Part shown: piece by piece, positions 34,605 to 44,822 of the stretch
Numbering within the stretch: the stretch's first letter is position 1
Layout: the number at the start of each line of letters is the position of its first letter
From: CAJPPJ01 sp963545265
GTDB lineage: Bacteria > Bacillota_I > Bacilli_A > RF39 > UBA660
Reading direction: 5' to 3'
Length of the DNA stretch: 64,000 bases
NCBI GenBank assembly: GCA_963545265.1
Contig: CAUUHY010000002.1
Location: forward strand, 47,593 to 111,592
Position numbers and translations under genes: made by a program
The notes under the pieces: model-generated
What the model was told of the DNA's origin: nothing
The model's input: the letters and a program-made list of their open reading frames with translations, nothing else
The model's database searches: none

Positions 34605-36732
34605 TTTTAACTCCTGTAGTTAATTCTTCTTTACTTAGTTGACTTTCTGCTATTTCTTTATATATTTTATTTTTCTTAAGTAATTCTTCGTGAGTTCCAA
34701 CACCTACAACTTCACCTTTATCTAAAACTATAATCTTATCAGCATGTAAAATTGTTGCTATTCTTTGAGCTACTATTACTACTGTTTTATTAGTTAAGTT
34801 TTTATGAATATTTTTTCTTACTTTAAAATCAGTTTTATAATCAAGTGCTGAAAAACTATCATCAAATAATAATATATTAGGATTTCCTACTACTGCTCTT
34901 GCTATTGAAAGTCTTTGTTTTTGTCCTCCTGATACATTAGAACCATATTCAGAAATAGGTGTTTTATATTTTTTATCTTTATTTAAAATAAATTCTTCGG
35001 CTTCTGCTATTTGTGCAGCTTTTTCCATAATATTATCTTCTAAACTTTCATCTAAATATTTTATATTAGATTCTATATTACCACTAAAAAGTACTGCTTT
35101 TTGAGGAACAAATCCTATTAAACATCTAAGTTTTCTTAAAGATAAATCTCTAATATCTATACCATCTATTGTAATGTTTCCTTTATTTACATCAAAATAT
35201 CTTAAAAGCAAATGTAAAATTGTAGATTTACCACTTCCTGTAGCTCCGATAATCGCAGTTGTTTTATTAGGTTCTAATGTAAAACTAACATCTTCTAGTA
35301 CTTCATCATCACTATCTGGAAAACTAAATGTAACATTGTTAAACTTAACTATTCCTTTTACATTTTCTAGTTTTTCATCTAATGTTTTTTCTTTTTCTTT
35401 AATAGAACAATCTGTAGTTAGTACTTCATCTATTCTTTTAGCTGCAACACTTGCTCTTGGAATAATGACAATAGACATTGTAAGGAAAATAAATGAAAAA
35501 ATAATCATCATAGAATATGTTAAAAACGCAAGTAAATCTCCTACTTGAAGATATCCTAAATCAACTTGTTTTGATCCAACATATAAAATTAATATTGATA
35601 AAGCATTTAATACTAACATCAAATATGGAAAGAATAAGGCAATAACTTTAATTATAGCTTTTTCATTCTTCATATGATTTTGATTTTCTTTATCAAATCT
35701 TTTTTCTTCATATTTTTCTCTTCCAAATACTCTTATTACTTGAATACCAGTAAGTATTTCTCTACTAACTAAATTAATTCTATCAAGTAAAGTTTGCATA
35801 GCTTTAAATTTTGGCATAGCATAAATAAAAGATATTACAATTAAAACTATTATTAAACTAATACCTAAAGCTATCATGTAACTCATATTGACGTTTGTTT
35901 TAAGTACTTTAATACTACCAGCTATTGCCATTAAAGGAGCATATAAAACTATAACTAAAATCATAGATAATGAATTTTGAACTTGAGTTATATCATTAGT
36001 TGTTCTAGTAATTAAAGATGATATAGAAAATTTTTCTATATCTAAAGTTGAAAAATTCATTACCTTTTCATAAATTTGTTTTCTTAAATTTTTACCAATA
36101 CTAGCAGCTACTCTACTTGCAATAAAACCAACTGTAACAGATATAAAAAGTATAATAAAAGTAATTAACATCATATTTATAGCTGTATTTTTCAAATATT
36201 CATTACTTATTTTATTTGTATCTATTCCAACATTTTTATATTCTTCTTCTACAAAACGAACTGCTACTTTACTTAAAAATAATTCTTTATTATCTTTTAT
36301 CTTGTTAATAGCTTCTTTTCTATAATTATATAAGTAATCTTTATTTCTTACATTGTTTAATATACTAGATTCTAGTTGTTTAGAAGACATTAAAGTATAT
36401 ATTGTATATGCTACTTCTTCTATAGTTATATTTAATTTCTTTTTAGAATCTTTATCTACACTTTCTAACTTATAATACCCACTATCTTCTTTATAAGCTT
36501 TATTAAAAAGTTTTAACTCTTCTTCATTCATAAATAAAGAATAAGTAGAATAAGTCTTACTACTCATCTTTATCATAAGAGCATCTTCTATACCTTTTTG
36601 ATTTATACCAACATTAACTATACTACTAGTATAATTAGGTAATTCTAACTCTGCATAAATTCTACAAATTGATAATATTAAAATAATAAATATTAAAAAT
36701 TTATATTTTTTTAAATATTTAAATAAAATCAT
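34594..36732 (-). CDS. ABC exporter half-transporter, subunit A (degenerate site)
   Basis: A 712-residue partner subunit. An enlarged extracellular loop sits between helices 1 and 2 (about residues 35-185), as in BmrD/YheH-like subunits. The NBD has Walker A GATGSGKST, a canonical signature VSGGQKQ, but a Walker B LLFDDSFSALD where Asp replaces the catalytic Glu. The D-loop and switch His region (VAQRIATI, Gln-Arg in place of His-Arg) also deviate. GAGG lies before ATG. It is the first gene of the two-gene exporter operon. Confidence 0.9.
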   Translation of the reverse strand: MILFKYLKKYKFLIFIILILSICRIYAELELPNYTSSIVNVGINQKGIEDALMIKMSSKTYSTYSLFMNEEELKLFNKAYKEDSGYYKLESVDKDSKKKLNITIEEVAYTIYTLMSSKQLESSILNNVRNKDYLYNYRKEAINKIKDNKELFLSKVAVRFVEEEYKNVGIDTNKISNEYLKNTAINMMLITFIILFISVTVGFIASRVAASIGKNLRKQIYEKVMNFSTLDIEKFSISSLITRTTNDITQVQNSLSMILVIVLYAPLMAIAGSIKVLKTNVNMSYMIALGISLIIVLIVISFIYAMPKFKAMQTLLDRINLVSREILTGIQVIRVFGREKYEEKRFDKENQNHMKNEKAIIKVIALFFPYLMLVLNALSILILYVGSKQVDLGYLQVGDLLAFLTYSMMIIFSFIFLTMSIVIIPRASVAAKRIDEVLTTDCSIKEKEKTLDEKLENVKGIVKFNNVTFSFPDSDDEVLEDVSFTLEPNKTTAIIGATGSGKSTILHLLLRYFDVNKGNITIDGIDIRDLSLRKLRCLIGFVPQKAVLFSGNIESNIKYLDESLEDNIMEKAAQIAEAEEFILNKDKKYKTPISEYGSNVSGGQKQRLSIARAVVGNPNILLFDDSFSALDYKTDFKVRKNIHKNLTNKTVVIVAQRIATILHADKIIVLDKGEVVGVGTHEELLKKNKIYKEIAESQLSKEELTTGVKNEK

Positions 36733-36785
36733 AATAACCTCATTTCAGACTTACTAATTATACTACTTTTATAAAAAAAATGTAA

Positions 36786-36810
36786 AATAAAAAAGACTTT
36801 TAGTCTTCTT
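36786..36810 (-). terminator. Terminator of the secA-to-CYTH operon
   Basis: AAGACT (36793-36798) pairs with AGTCTT (36802-36807) followed on the minus strand by a T-rich run. It overlaps the last codons of the CYTH gene. Confidence 0.7.
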
Positions 36811-37294
36811 TATTTTTAATTATAATATTTTCTAAATATTTATATACTCTATCTACTTCTTCTTTTTTACCTTCAATAGCAATAACATTCATTAATGGTT
36901 CTATATATTCATCTATTTCAAATTTTACATTTTCTTTTTCATAAACATATCTTTTTCTTTTTAACACTATTTTTCTATTTAAATTTAGTATTTCTATCAA
37001 TGACATCACAAACTCTTCATTATCTTTTGTAATAATTAAATCTTTAGATTCTCTAGATGTTTTTAAAATTTTATCATTTAAATTATCATCTTTAAAATTT
37101 AAAATTTTTTCGTATTTTTCTTCATATTCATTTTCAGTAATACGAGCCATAACAGCTCCACCATTTTTATACAAAGTTCTTATTTGAAAGTACTCTTCCT
37201 GTTTTTTGTAATTATTATTTTCACAATAATCTAAAAAATCTTTTATATTTTTAACTTTAAAACTATATTCATATTCTTCATTCATTATTTTCAT
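36800..37294 (-). CDS. CYTH-domain protein (triphosphatase/adenylate cyclase-like)
   Basis: A 164-residue protein with CYTH-like strand pattern: EEYEYSFKVKN at the N-terminus in place of the canonical ExExK, GAVMARITENEYEEKYEKIL in the middle, LKRKRYVYEKENVKFEIDEY near 110-135 and VIAIEGKKEEVDRVYKYL near the end. Such proteins bind triphosphorylated substrates in an eight-strand tunnel lined by charged residues. The charge pattern is kept only in part, so activity is uncertain. The start overlaps the uvrC end by 17 bases (or begins at the second Met, 37285). Confidence 0.6.
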   Translation of the reverse strand: MKIMNEEYEYSFKVKNIKDFLDYCENNNYKKQEEYFQIRTLYKNGGAVMARITENEYEEKYEKILNFKDDNLNDKILKTSRESKDLIITKDNEEFVMSLIEILNLNRKIVLKRKRYVYEKENVKFEIDEYIEPLMNVIAIEGKKEEVDRVYKYLENIIIKNKED

Positions 37295-39050
37295 CCTTAT
37301 GTAAAAAATTATATAAATCTTCTGCTATTTTTTCTGGTAAAAGAGTACATAAATCTTCTATGCTTGCTTCTTTTAATTTTTCAATAGATTTATATTTCTT
37401 AAGTAATTCTTTCTTTCTTTTTTCACCTATTCCTTTTATAAAGTCAAAACTAAGTTTATATATTCCCTTATCTCTTAAATTTTTATGATAATTTATAGCA
37501 AAGTTATGTACTTCATCTTGCATACTAGTTAAATATAAAAATAAACTACTAGATTTATCAAGTGGTATTTCATTTAAATTACTATCTATTAAAGCATAAG
37601 TATTATGATGTTTATCTTTTTTTAAACCAAGTATTTCTATATCTAAATTAAAGTTATTTATTATCTCTTTTGCTACATTAATTTGATTATCAGCACCATC
37701 TACTATAATAAGATCACACTTATCTTCTTCTTTCATGAGTACTTTATAATATCTTCTATAAAGTACTTCCTTCATAGCAGCTAAGTCATCCTTAACATCT
37801 ACTTCTAACTTATACTTCCTATATAAATTTTTATTCTTTTCAAAGTAATCATATACGACCATCGCACCTACATAAAAAGTCCCAAATAAGTGAGAGTTAT
37901 CAAATAATTCAATTCTTTTAATATCTTTATTTAAAATACTATTTAACTCTTTTATAGCTTTTTGTTTTTTATCTTCTCTTTTCTTATATAAATCTAATTT
38001 ATCTTCTAAATAAATCTTAGCATTTTCACTACCAAGTACTGATAACTTCTTAAGTTTATCTTTCTTAGCAACATGTACTTTAACCTTAAGATATTCTTCA
38101 AGTATTTCTTGTATCTCTTCATATGGTACATAAATATCTTTTGGTATCATAAGATTTTTCTCATAAAACATTAAAATATATTCTTCTAAAGAATCTATTA
38201 AATTATCATTAATTACAACCATATCTTTAATAGATCCAAGTAGTTTACCTTCTCTTACTATAAAGATATTAATACCTAAATAATTAGTATTTTCTGATAT
38301 AGAAAACATATCAAAATTATAATTTTTATTTAAATCGATAAGTTGTTTTTTCAAAGTAATATCTATATCATTTAAAGTGTTCTTATACTCTATTGCTTTT
38401 TCAAAATCTAATCTTTCACTAGCTTCATGCATTTTCTTTATAAGTTCTTCTTTTAAACCTTTTTCTTTATTATTCAAAAATGCTACTGTCTTATTAATTA
38501 AATCATTAATTATCTCTTCATCTATTTTCTTTTCACAGTATCCCAAACATTCATTAATATGATAATAAAGACATACTTTTTTAGGCATAGTATTACATTT
38601 TCTTAAAGGATATGCTCTATTAACTATATCTAGAGTATTTCTTGCAGCTTTTACATTAGGAAAAGGTCCAAAAAGTATAGAATTTTTACTATGTTTTTTA
38701 CTTCTTGTTATTTTAAGTACTGGACTAGAACTTTTTATAAGTTCAATATATGGATAACTTTTATCATCTTTTAATAAGATATTATATTTAGGATTATATT
38801 TTTTTATTAAATTTATTTCTAATAATAAGCTTTCAAGTTCAGTTGATGTTACTGTATATGTTAAATCATCTATTTCATTAACTAATAATGAAGTCTTAAT
38901 ATTTACAGATCTTGTAAAATAAGACTTCACTCTCTTCTTTAAATTTTTGGCTTTACCAACATAAATAATTGTTTTATTTTTATCTAAATATTGATAACTA
39001 CCTGGCTTTTCAGGTAAGTTATCAATTTTTTCTTTTAATATTTTATCCAT
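37278..39050 (-). CDS. uvrC: UvrABC excision nuclease subunit C
   Basis: Makes both incisions in nucleotide excision repair; 590 residues. The GIY-YIG-like N-terminal nuclease is seen in PEKPGSYQYLDKNKTIIYVG with KAKNLKKRVKSYF; a Cys-rich linker follows (CNTMPKKVCLYYHINECLGY); the UVR motif runs over about 195-230; the RNase H-like C-terminal nuclease has IELFDNSHLFGTFYVGAMV and IVDGADNQINVA; a helix-hairpin-helix ends the protein (IKGIGEKRKKELLKKY). Start overlaps cvpA by 8 bases. Confidence 0.95.
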   Translation of the reverse strand: MDKILKEKIDNLPEKPGSYQYLDKNKTIIYVGKAKNLKKRVKSYFTRSVNIKTSLLVNEIDDLTYTVTSTELESLLLEINLIKKYNPKYNILLKDDKSYPYIELIKSSSPVLKITRSKKHSKNSILFGPFPNVKAARNTLDIVNRAYPLRKCNTMPKKVCLYYHINECLGYCEKKIDEEIINDLINKTVAFLNNKEKGLKEELIKKMHEASERLDFEKAIEYKNTLNDIDITLKKQLIDLNKNYNFDMFSISENTNYLGINIFIVREGKLLGSIKDMVVINDNLIDSLEEYILMFYEKNLMIPKDIYVPYEEIQEILEEYLKVKVHVAKKDKLKKLSVLGSENAKIYLEDKLDLYKKREDKKQKAIKELNSILNKDIKRIELFDNSHLFGTFYVGAMVVYDYFEKNKNLYRKYKLEVDVKDDLAAMKEVLYRRYYKVLMKEEDKCDLIIVDGADNQINVAKEIINNFNLDIEILGLKKDKHHNTYALIDSNLNEIPLDKSSSLFLYLTSMQDEVHNFAINYHKNLRDKGIYKLSFDFIKGIGEKRKKELLKKYKSIEKLKEASIEDLCTLLPEKIAEDLYNFLHKDENNE

Positions 39051-39690
39051 TTATATAGTTTAAAAAAGTAGAGTCTAGTTGACCAGATTTAACCATATCA
39101 ATAACTTTTTCTTTTGTAAGAATATTATACTTAATTAATATTTGTAATACTTGTTTATTAAAATCATTACTATTTATATCTAACTTAGATATTTCATTTA
39201 CTATTTGATTAAGCTTTATATTAGGCATTTTTGTTAAAAGTTCACTTTTTATAGTTGAATTTCTAAACATTGGAATGTTATTAAACATTGGAAGTGTAAA
39301 TAATAGCGATAAAAGATATGCTACTATAACTCCTTTAACAAGCCCTAAAATAAACCCTAATATTTTTGAAAATATTCCAAGTACTATTGTAATATTAAGT
39401 AATTTTTCAAGTGCATTTGTTAAAAATACTATTAATTGGAATATTATACTTAATATTATAAATACTACTAAGAAAGCTATTATTTGATATATAAGTAAAT
39501 TTATTGGATTATTACCAACCTTAACTAACGATATTATTAAATTAGCTGTAGGTGTAATAAGTTTATAAGATACTATAAGTAATATTATATAACCTACTGT
39601 AAGTACTAATTCTTTAAAAAACCCTCTCTTAAGTCCTATAAGACCACATACTAATATAATAAGTAAGAAAAATATATCTACTAAATTCAT
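39043..39690 (-). CDS. CvpA-family membrane protein
   Basis: A 215-residue membrane protein with the CvpA pattern: four hydrophobic helices (about 4-20, 25-50, 65-92, 100-135), the first followed by CGLIGLKRGFFKELV, the family hallmark. CvpA relatives are tied to colicin V production in Escherichia coli and to envelope stress elsewhere; the function is unclear. AAGGAGT before ATG. It lies in the operon between phosphomannomutase and uvrC, in the same spot relative to DNA repair genes as in many Bacillota (which have mutS2 instead). Confidence 0.82.
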   Translation of the reverse strand: MNLVDIFFLLIILVCGLIGLKRGFFKELVLTVGYIILLIVSYKLITPTANLIISLVKVGNNPINLLIYQIIAFLVVFIILSIIFQLIVFLTNALEKLLNITIVLGIFSKILGFILGLVKGVIVAYLLSLLFTLPMFNNIPMFRNSTIKSELLTKMPNIKLNQIVNEISKLDINSNDFNKQVLQILIKYNILTKEKVIDMVKSGQLDSTFLNYING

Positions 39691-39724
39691 AATTAACTCC
39701 TTTTTAAATTATAACACATAACAT

Positions 39725-41086
39725 CTATTTTAATAAATTCATAAATTCTTCTTTAATTTCTTCTAGTCTTTTTTCTGTAGTAGCTTCAAATCTTAAAGTT
39801 AAATTAGGTCCAGTATTAGATGCTCTTATAAGTCCCCAAGAATCATCAAACTCTACTCTAACACCATCTATATCAAGATATTTATATCCTTTAGATATAA
39901 CATATTCTTTAACTTTTTCTACTATTTTGTCTTTTTCATCATCAGGTGTTGCTATTTTTATTTCTGGAGTTGAATAATATTTTGTAACATCTTTTAACAT
40001 ATCAGATAGTTTTTGATCTGTCTTTGTAAGTATTTCTATAAGTCTTAAAGATGCATATATTCCTGAATCAAATCCTGGAAAACGATCTCTAAAGAATATA
40101 TGTCCACAGTATTCTCCACCAAATGCTAGATTATGTTCTATAATAGCTGCTTTTTCATAAGAATTACCAGTTCTAGAAACTACTTCTTTAGCACCAAGTT
40201 TTCTTATTTCATCACTTAAAGCTTTAGAACATTTAACATCGTATAAGAATTCTTTTTTCTTCTTAGTATTCATTAAATCTCTTATAAAGATAATCATAAG
40301 TTTATCTGCTTCTATTTGATTTCCTTCATTATCTATTACTCCAAGTCTATCTCCATCTCCATCATAAGATATACCAACATCTGCACCAACTTCTAAAACT
40401 TTCTTTCTTAAGTCTTCTAAGTTAGATTTAATGGTTGGATCTGGGTGATGATTTGGAAAATTAGGATCTACTACGTCATATAAATATGTAATATCTAAAA
40501 ATTTAAATTCATTAAATATCTTTTTAGCGACTACACAAGTAGTTGCATTGGCTAAATCAAGTACTACTTTTAATTTTTTTTCTTCTAGTTTTAAAGATTT
40601 TTTAAATAACTTAATATAAGCGTTATCTATATAGTAAAAATATAATTTTCCTTCCCCTTCACTAAAATCACCTTTTTTAGTAAAATCTCTAAACTCTAAT
40701 ACTTCTTCTCCTTTTGCATTAAGGCCATCAAATTGAAATTTAAATCCATTTTCATCTTTAGGATTATGACTTGCTGTAACCATAATTCCACTAGGTATAT
40801 TTAAAAACATTGATGCAAAATAATACATTGGAGTTGTAACTATACCTAAATTAACTACATTAATACCAGTTGATAGTATTCCTCTAATTAAATTTGTTGA
40901 TATTGTTGATGAAGAATATCTTATATCTCTTCCTACTACACAAGATGTATAACCTTTATTTTTAACTACTGTTCCAAAACTTTTACCTATAATAAAAGCT
41001 ACTTCTTCATTTATTTGGCTAGGATATTTTCCCCTAATATCATTCCCCCTAAAAATATAGTCATCTATTTCTTTAACCAAGTACAT
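39725..41086 (-). CDS. manB: Phosphomannomutase/phosphoglucomutase
   Basis: An alpha-D-phosphohexomutase of 453 residues interconverting hexose 6- and 1-phosphates for glycan precursors. The four conserved loops are present: the active-site Ser in GIMVTASHNPKDENGFKF (about 98-115), the metal-binding loop SYDGDGDRLGVID, the sugar-specificity loop GGEYCGHIFFRD (GEYSGH type, allowing both mannose and glucose) and the phosphate-binding RASNTGPNLTLRFEA. Start overlaps the membrane protein gene by 14 bases. It could feed the glycosyltransferase at 14 kb, which is inference. Confidence 0.9.
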   Translation of the reverse strand: MYLVKEIDDYIFRGNDIRGKYPSQINEEVAFIIGKSFGTVVKNKGYTSCVVGRDIRYSSSTISTNLIRGILSTGINVVNLGIVTTPMYYFASMFLNIPSGIMVTASHNPKDENGFKFQFDGLNAKGEEVLEFRDFTKKGDFSEGEGKLYFYYIDNAYIKLFKKSLKLEEKKLKVVLDLANATTCVVAKKIFNEFKFLDITYLYDVVDPNFPNHHPDPTIKSNLEDLRKKVLEVGADVGISYDGDGDRLGVIDNEGNQIEADKLMIIFIRDLMNTKKKKEFLYDVKCSKALSDEIRKLGAKEVVSRTGNSYEKAAIIEHNLAFGGEYCGHIFFRDRFPGFDSGIYASLRLIEILTKTDQKLSDMLKDVTKYYSTPEIKIATPDDEKDKIVEKVKEYVISKGYKYLDIDGVRVEFDDSWGLIRASNTGPNLTLRFEATTEKRLEEIKEEFMNLLK

Positions 41087-41771
41087 TATATTCCTCCCTT
41101 TTTATTTCAAATTCTCCTTGACTTGAAACACTACATTTATAATCTTCTTCTTCTAAATTGTTTTTTGCAACGTCCATAGATACTGAAAATTTTTCTATTT
41201 TTTTATTCTTTTTTAAATTTTTGTTTTTTAAATATGATACTGAAATAGTAAAATCATTTTCTTTTTGATTTAGTTTAATACCTGTTTCGCTACCTTGTGT
41301 AAGACTAGTATATATTTCTAAATATTTTTCAGCTTCTGGTTTTATATATTCTGTTGTTTTATATTTATAACTCATTACCGTTCTTACAGCTTTAGAGTTA
41401 TAATATACACCTTCAAATTTTCTAGTTAATATAGCGTTATCTAAAATACATATCATCTTTTGACTTTTAACTTTTATTAAAGATTTTATTTCTGCTTGAT
41501 ATGTTGGATCTCTTTTTTCATAATTTGGATCCAACTTTTGAAACAAAGGTGGAATAAATATTAAAAATATGAAAAATCCAGAAAGAAAATAAAATATTTT
41601 TTTCTTTTTTTCTTCTTTTTCATCTACAAGAATCTTAGGGTCGATTTTTTTTGTTACTTCATCATTAATATCTTTTTTCTCATAAACACCTAAATTTTTC
41701 ACTTCTTCATCTTGCTCTAAGAAAGAAAATAATTTCTTTTTTTCTTTTGGCTTATTTTGGTTTTTTTCCAC
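41073..41771 (-). CDS. Single-pass membrane protein downstream of divergent secA
   Basis: No family assigned. The 232 residues start with a lysine-rich cytosolic segment (about 1-78), then one hydrophobic helix FYFLSGFFIFLIFIPPLF (about 80-97), then an outside domain with two Cys (in MICILDN and DYKCSV) and the pattern TVMSYKYKTTEYIKPEAEKY and NDFTISVSYLKNKN, which recalls the small beta-sheet fold of DUF1307-type lipoproteins. It overlaps the secA end by 20 bases and the phosphomannomutase start by 14, so it should be made together with the SecA. Confidence 0.6.
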   Translation of the reverse strand: MEKNQNKPKEKKKLFSFLEQDEEVKNLGVYEKKDINDEVTKKIDPKILVDEKEEKKKKIFYFLSGFFIFLIFIPPLFQKLDPNYEKRDPTYQAEIKSLIKVKSQKMICILDNAILTRKFEGVYYNSKAVRTVMSYKYKTTEYIKPEAEKYLEIYTSLTQGSETGIKLNQKENDFTISVSYLKNKNLKKNKKIEKFSVSMDVAKNNLEEEDYKCSVSSQGEFEIKREEYNVLG

Positions 41772-44730
41772 TATATTCTCCTTCTTCTAAATATTTACTA
41801 TTCTTATCTTTTAATATTAAGCACATAGAATTATATTGATACCTTTTTGCTAAATCATTATAAGTATCATAAAAACCCTTAATTAAATTATTATTTTTTT
41901 CATCTTCACTTCTAAAACTAAAACTAATTATATTATTATGTTTTCTAATTATATCTGCTCTATCTCTAAATTCATCCCACATAGATATGTTAGATTGCAT
42001 AAGTATTGTTCTAATTTTATTGTTAAAATTATCTTCTCCCATCATATCTTTTAAATATTCTATTTTTTCAGCTATATCTGAGTACATTTTCTTTTCATTT
42101 GTAGTAACTTTTATTCCTAAATCTTCTTCTATTTGCCTTAATTTCTCTTCATCTTTTTCATTTTTTATAAAAGATATACTTTCTTTTATCTTTCTTGCTA
42201 ATATCTCAGTAAAATCTTTTTCTGTCCTTAAATATTTATGGGCATCTTCTGTTATTTTTCTAATAATTCCCATTTGTCTTTCTTCTTGATTTTCATAATA
42301 AATACTAGTAAATTTAGAATTATCCTTAATAGATTGTACTTTTTTAATTTTATCACTTATTCTATCTTCATCTATTACTCTTTTTTCTTTTAATTCCTCT
42401 ATTTCGTTTTTATTTAATATAACTCCTATATTTTCTAAGTCTGATAAACTAGATATAAATTTGGAAACACCAGGATCCATACCTCTAGCAACTCTTCCTT
42501 TAACCTGATTATCAATTCTTTCTGATTTAAAGTGAGAAACTGCAATAAGTTTAAGACCTCCTATTTTTTTAACTAATTCTCGTTCTTCTTCTAACTCTTT
42601 TTTTACTTCTTCATAATCTTCATTTAAAACTTCTTTTCTTATTTTTTCTTCATACTTAGATTTAAACGCTTTTTTATAAAAATTTTGTTTAAATGTATCA
42701 AAGTCATTTATTCCTTTAGATTCTAAATGTTTTCTAGCTATTTCTAAATATTTTTTTTCTTCTAATTTATATTTTTCTAATATTTTTAATTCTATATAGT
42801 CATTTATATCAGAACCAAGTTTAATATCAGTTCCACGACCTGCCATTTCTGTAGAAATAGTAATTTTACCAAGTCTTCCAGCATTAGCTATTATTTTAGC
42901 TTCTTCATCGGTATTAGCGTTTAAAACTTCTATTTCATCTTCCTTTAAAACTTTTATTAATTCTTGATAAAGTTTTTCACTTTCTTCTATAGATGTCGTA
43001 GATAATAAAATAGGTTGTCCTGTTTGATGAATTTTTAATACTTCATTTCTTAAATATTCATATTTTTCTTGATCAGAATAAAAAACAAGAGAAGTTTCAT
43101 CTGTTCTTTTAGGATAAGTTTTATGAGTTATATTTTCTAAATATTCTCTATTAGTTGGTACCTTAAATGTTTCTAAATTATAAATTAAATCAAAAGCATT
43201 TTCTGGACTAGTCCCTGTCATACCTGAAACTCTTTTATATTTTTCTAAAAAAGAAGCCATTGTAAGTTTAGTAAGTGTAGGATTATCTAAAGTTTCTTTT
43301 ATAGTAATACCTTTTACTTTTCTATATTTCATTAAACTTTGTTCTTTTAATTCTACTGCTAATTGTAATCCATCGGAATATGTTTTTCCAATTGCTTTTC
43401 TTCCATTAATTATTAAACTTATCTTCTTGATATTTTTATCTTCTGTATTATCAATAATATAATCTTTATTTTGTTCTAACATAAAATATGCAGTTAAACT
43501 ATTATTTAAAGTTTTCAACATTTTAGAACATTTTTCTAATTCTATATTATTAGCTATTTCTTTTATTTTTTCATTTTTCGTGTTTTTTAAATAGTTAGTA
43601 TATCCTAATAATGATATTTTAAACTTACCATCTTCTAATCTATAATCTTTTCCTTCTTTTAAATTGTTAATAAAGTAATCCATAACTGAATTATTATCTT
43701 CTAATTTTTGTTTTAACAAAGGATAAGAAAGGATTCTATAGCCATTTTCTGTTAAATCATACTCTCCAGTACTAGGATTAACTATAATAAAAGAATTATC
43801 TAAAATATACTTTCTTTCTTTAAAAACTTTGTTTGTATTTAATACACCAATTTTACCAAGTGTTAAATAATCAAATTCTTCTTTCGATTTAGTTAAAAAC
43901 ATCATAGAATTATCATTATTTTTTATTTCATCAAATAAATTTAAAACACATAAATTTATATATAATGCATCGTTTCTCATCCGTTGATTTTTTTCTAGTT
44001 TTTCTTCTTCTAAAAATTCTTCTCCATATAATACCTTATCACCATAATGATAATCACTAATTATAAAAGGAGTTACTGCAGTGTCAATCATTATATCATC
44101 TGCTTCATCTATTATTAAAAAATTAGGATTTCTTTTATTAACTAAATCTTCTTCTTCGAATTTAACATCATCATACATCTTATCAAAAGCTAAAGTATTA
44201 ATAGATCCATAAACTATATCTTGACTATATGCTTCTTTTTTCTTTTCTTTATCTTTTGAAATTCCTTCTTCTACATGGGAAGACGTTAAAGAAAGCATAG
44301 TATATATATCTTTTGTTTCTAAATAATCTCTTTCTGATAAATATTCGTTTGTTGTAGCTACATGGACTCCTCTTTTAGATAAGGCATTTAAATAAGCTGG
44401 CAAAACAGCAGTTAAAGTTTTACCTTCTCCTGTTTTCATTTCTATGATATTTCCATCATTCATTTTTAAAGACCCCATTAATTGAACATCTCTAAGTCTT
44501 TTACCAGTTTTTCTATATATTGCATATGTTGCAAATGCATATGCTTTTTCTAAATTAGCATCTAGTAATTCATCGTATTTTTCTTTTGATGTTGAATTAA
44601 TAGCTAATCTTAAATTTTCGTTAAAATTATTAACTATTTTAGTAAAAATTTCATCACTCAATATATCGTTATTATATTTTTCTATTAAATCATCTACTAA
44701 TTTATTAATGCTATCAATTCTATCTTTCAT
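41752..44730 (-). CDS. Divergent SecA-family translocase ATPase
   Basis: Preprotein translocase motor, 992 residues, clearly SecA but far from the standard sequence. Seen: VQLMGSLKMNDGNIIEMKTG then EGKT (Walker A, about 98-105), a DEAD-like box LIIDEADDIMIDTAVTPFII, TGTSPENAFDLIYNLETF, STEMAGRGTDIKLGSDI and motif VI with RIDNQVKGRVARGMDPG where standard SecA has QLRGRSGRQGDPG. The C-terminus lacks the Cys zinc finger. Residues about 815-992 form a long charged helical tail. It may be an accessory SecA2 or this lineage's main SecA; no secY is in the window. First gene of a six-gene operon. Confidence 0.8.
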   Translation of the reverse strand: MKDRIDSINKLVDDLIEKYNNDILSDEIFTKIVNNFNENLRLAINSTSKEKYDELLDANLEKAYAFATYAIYRKTGKRLRDVQLMGSLKMNDGNIIEMKTGEGKTLTAVLPAYLNALSKRGVHVATTNEYLSERDYLETKDIYTMLSLTSSHVEEGISKDKEKKKEAYSQDIVYGSINTLAFDKMYDDVKFEEEDLVNKRNPNFLIIDEADDIMIDTAVTPFIISDYHYGDKVLYGEEFLEEEKLEKNQRMRNDALYINLCVLNLFDEIKNNDNSMMFLTKSKEEFDYLTLGKIGVLNTNKVFKERKYILDNSFIIVNPSTGEYDLTENGYRILSYPLLKQKLEDNNSVMDYFINNLKEGKDYRLEDGKFKISLLGYTNYLKNTKNEKIKEIANNIELEKCSKMLKTLNNSLTAYFMLEQNKDYIIDNTEDKNIKKISLIINGRKAIGKTYSDGLQLAVELKEQSLMKYRKVKGITIKETLDNPTLTKLTMASFLEKYKRVSGMTGTSPENAFDLIYNLETFKVPTNREYLENITHKTYPKRTDETSLVFYSDQEKYEYLRNEVLKIHQTGQPILLSTTSIEESEKLYQELIKVLKEDEIEVLNANTDEEAKIIANAGRLGKITISTEMAGRGTDIKLGSDINDYIELKILEKYKLEEKKYLEIARKHLESKGINDFDTFKQNFYKKAFKSKYEEKIRKEVLNEDYEEVKKELEEERELVKKIGGLKLIAVSHFKSERIDNQVKGRVARGMDPGVSKFISSLSDLENIGVILNKNEIEELKEKRVIDEDRISDKIKKVQSIKDNSKFTSIYYENQEERQMGIIRKITEDAHKYLRTEKDFTEILARKIKESISFIKNEKDEEKLRQIEEDLGIKVTTNEKKMYSDIAEKIEYLKDMMGEDNFNNKIRTILMQSNISMWDEFRDRADIIRKHNNIISFSFRSEDEKNNNLIKGFYDTYNDLAKRYQYNSMCLILKDKNSKYLEEGEYSGKKPK

Positions 44731-44796
44731 ATCTACCCTCTATTTTATTGTATCAATTTTAAGAATGTATTTCTATATAAATTTACTCTTTTTATA

Positions 44797-44805
44797 TGTT
44801 ATACT
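44797..44805 (+). promoter_or_regulatory. Extended -10 promoter of def
   Basis: TGTTATACT at 44797-44805, followed by a GGGAG ribosome site and ATG at 44823. No convincing -35. Confidence 0.5.
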
Positions 44806-44822
44806 TATCTAGGGAGTTTTTT

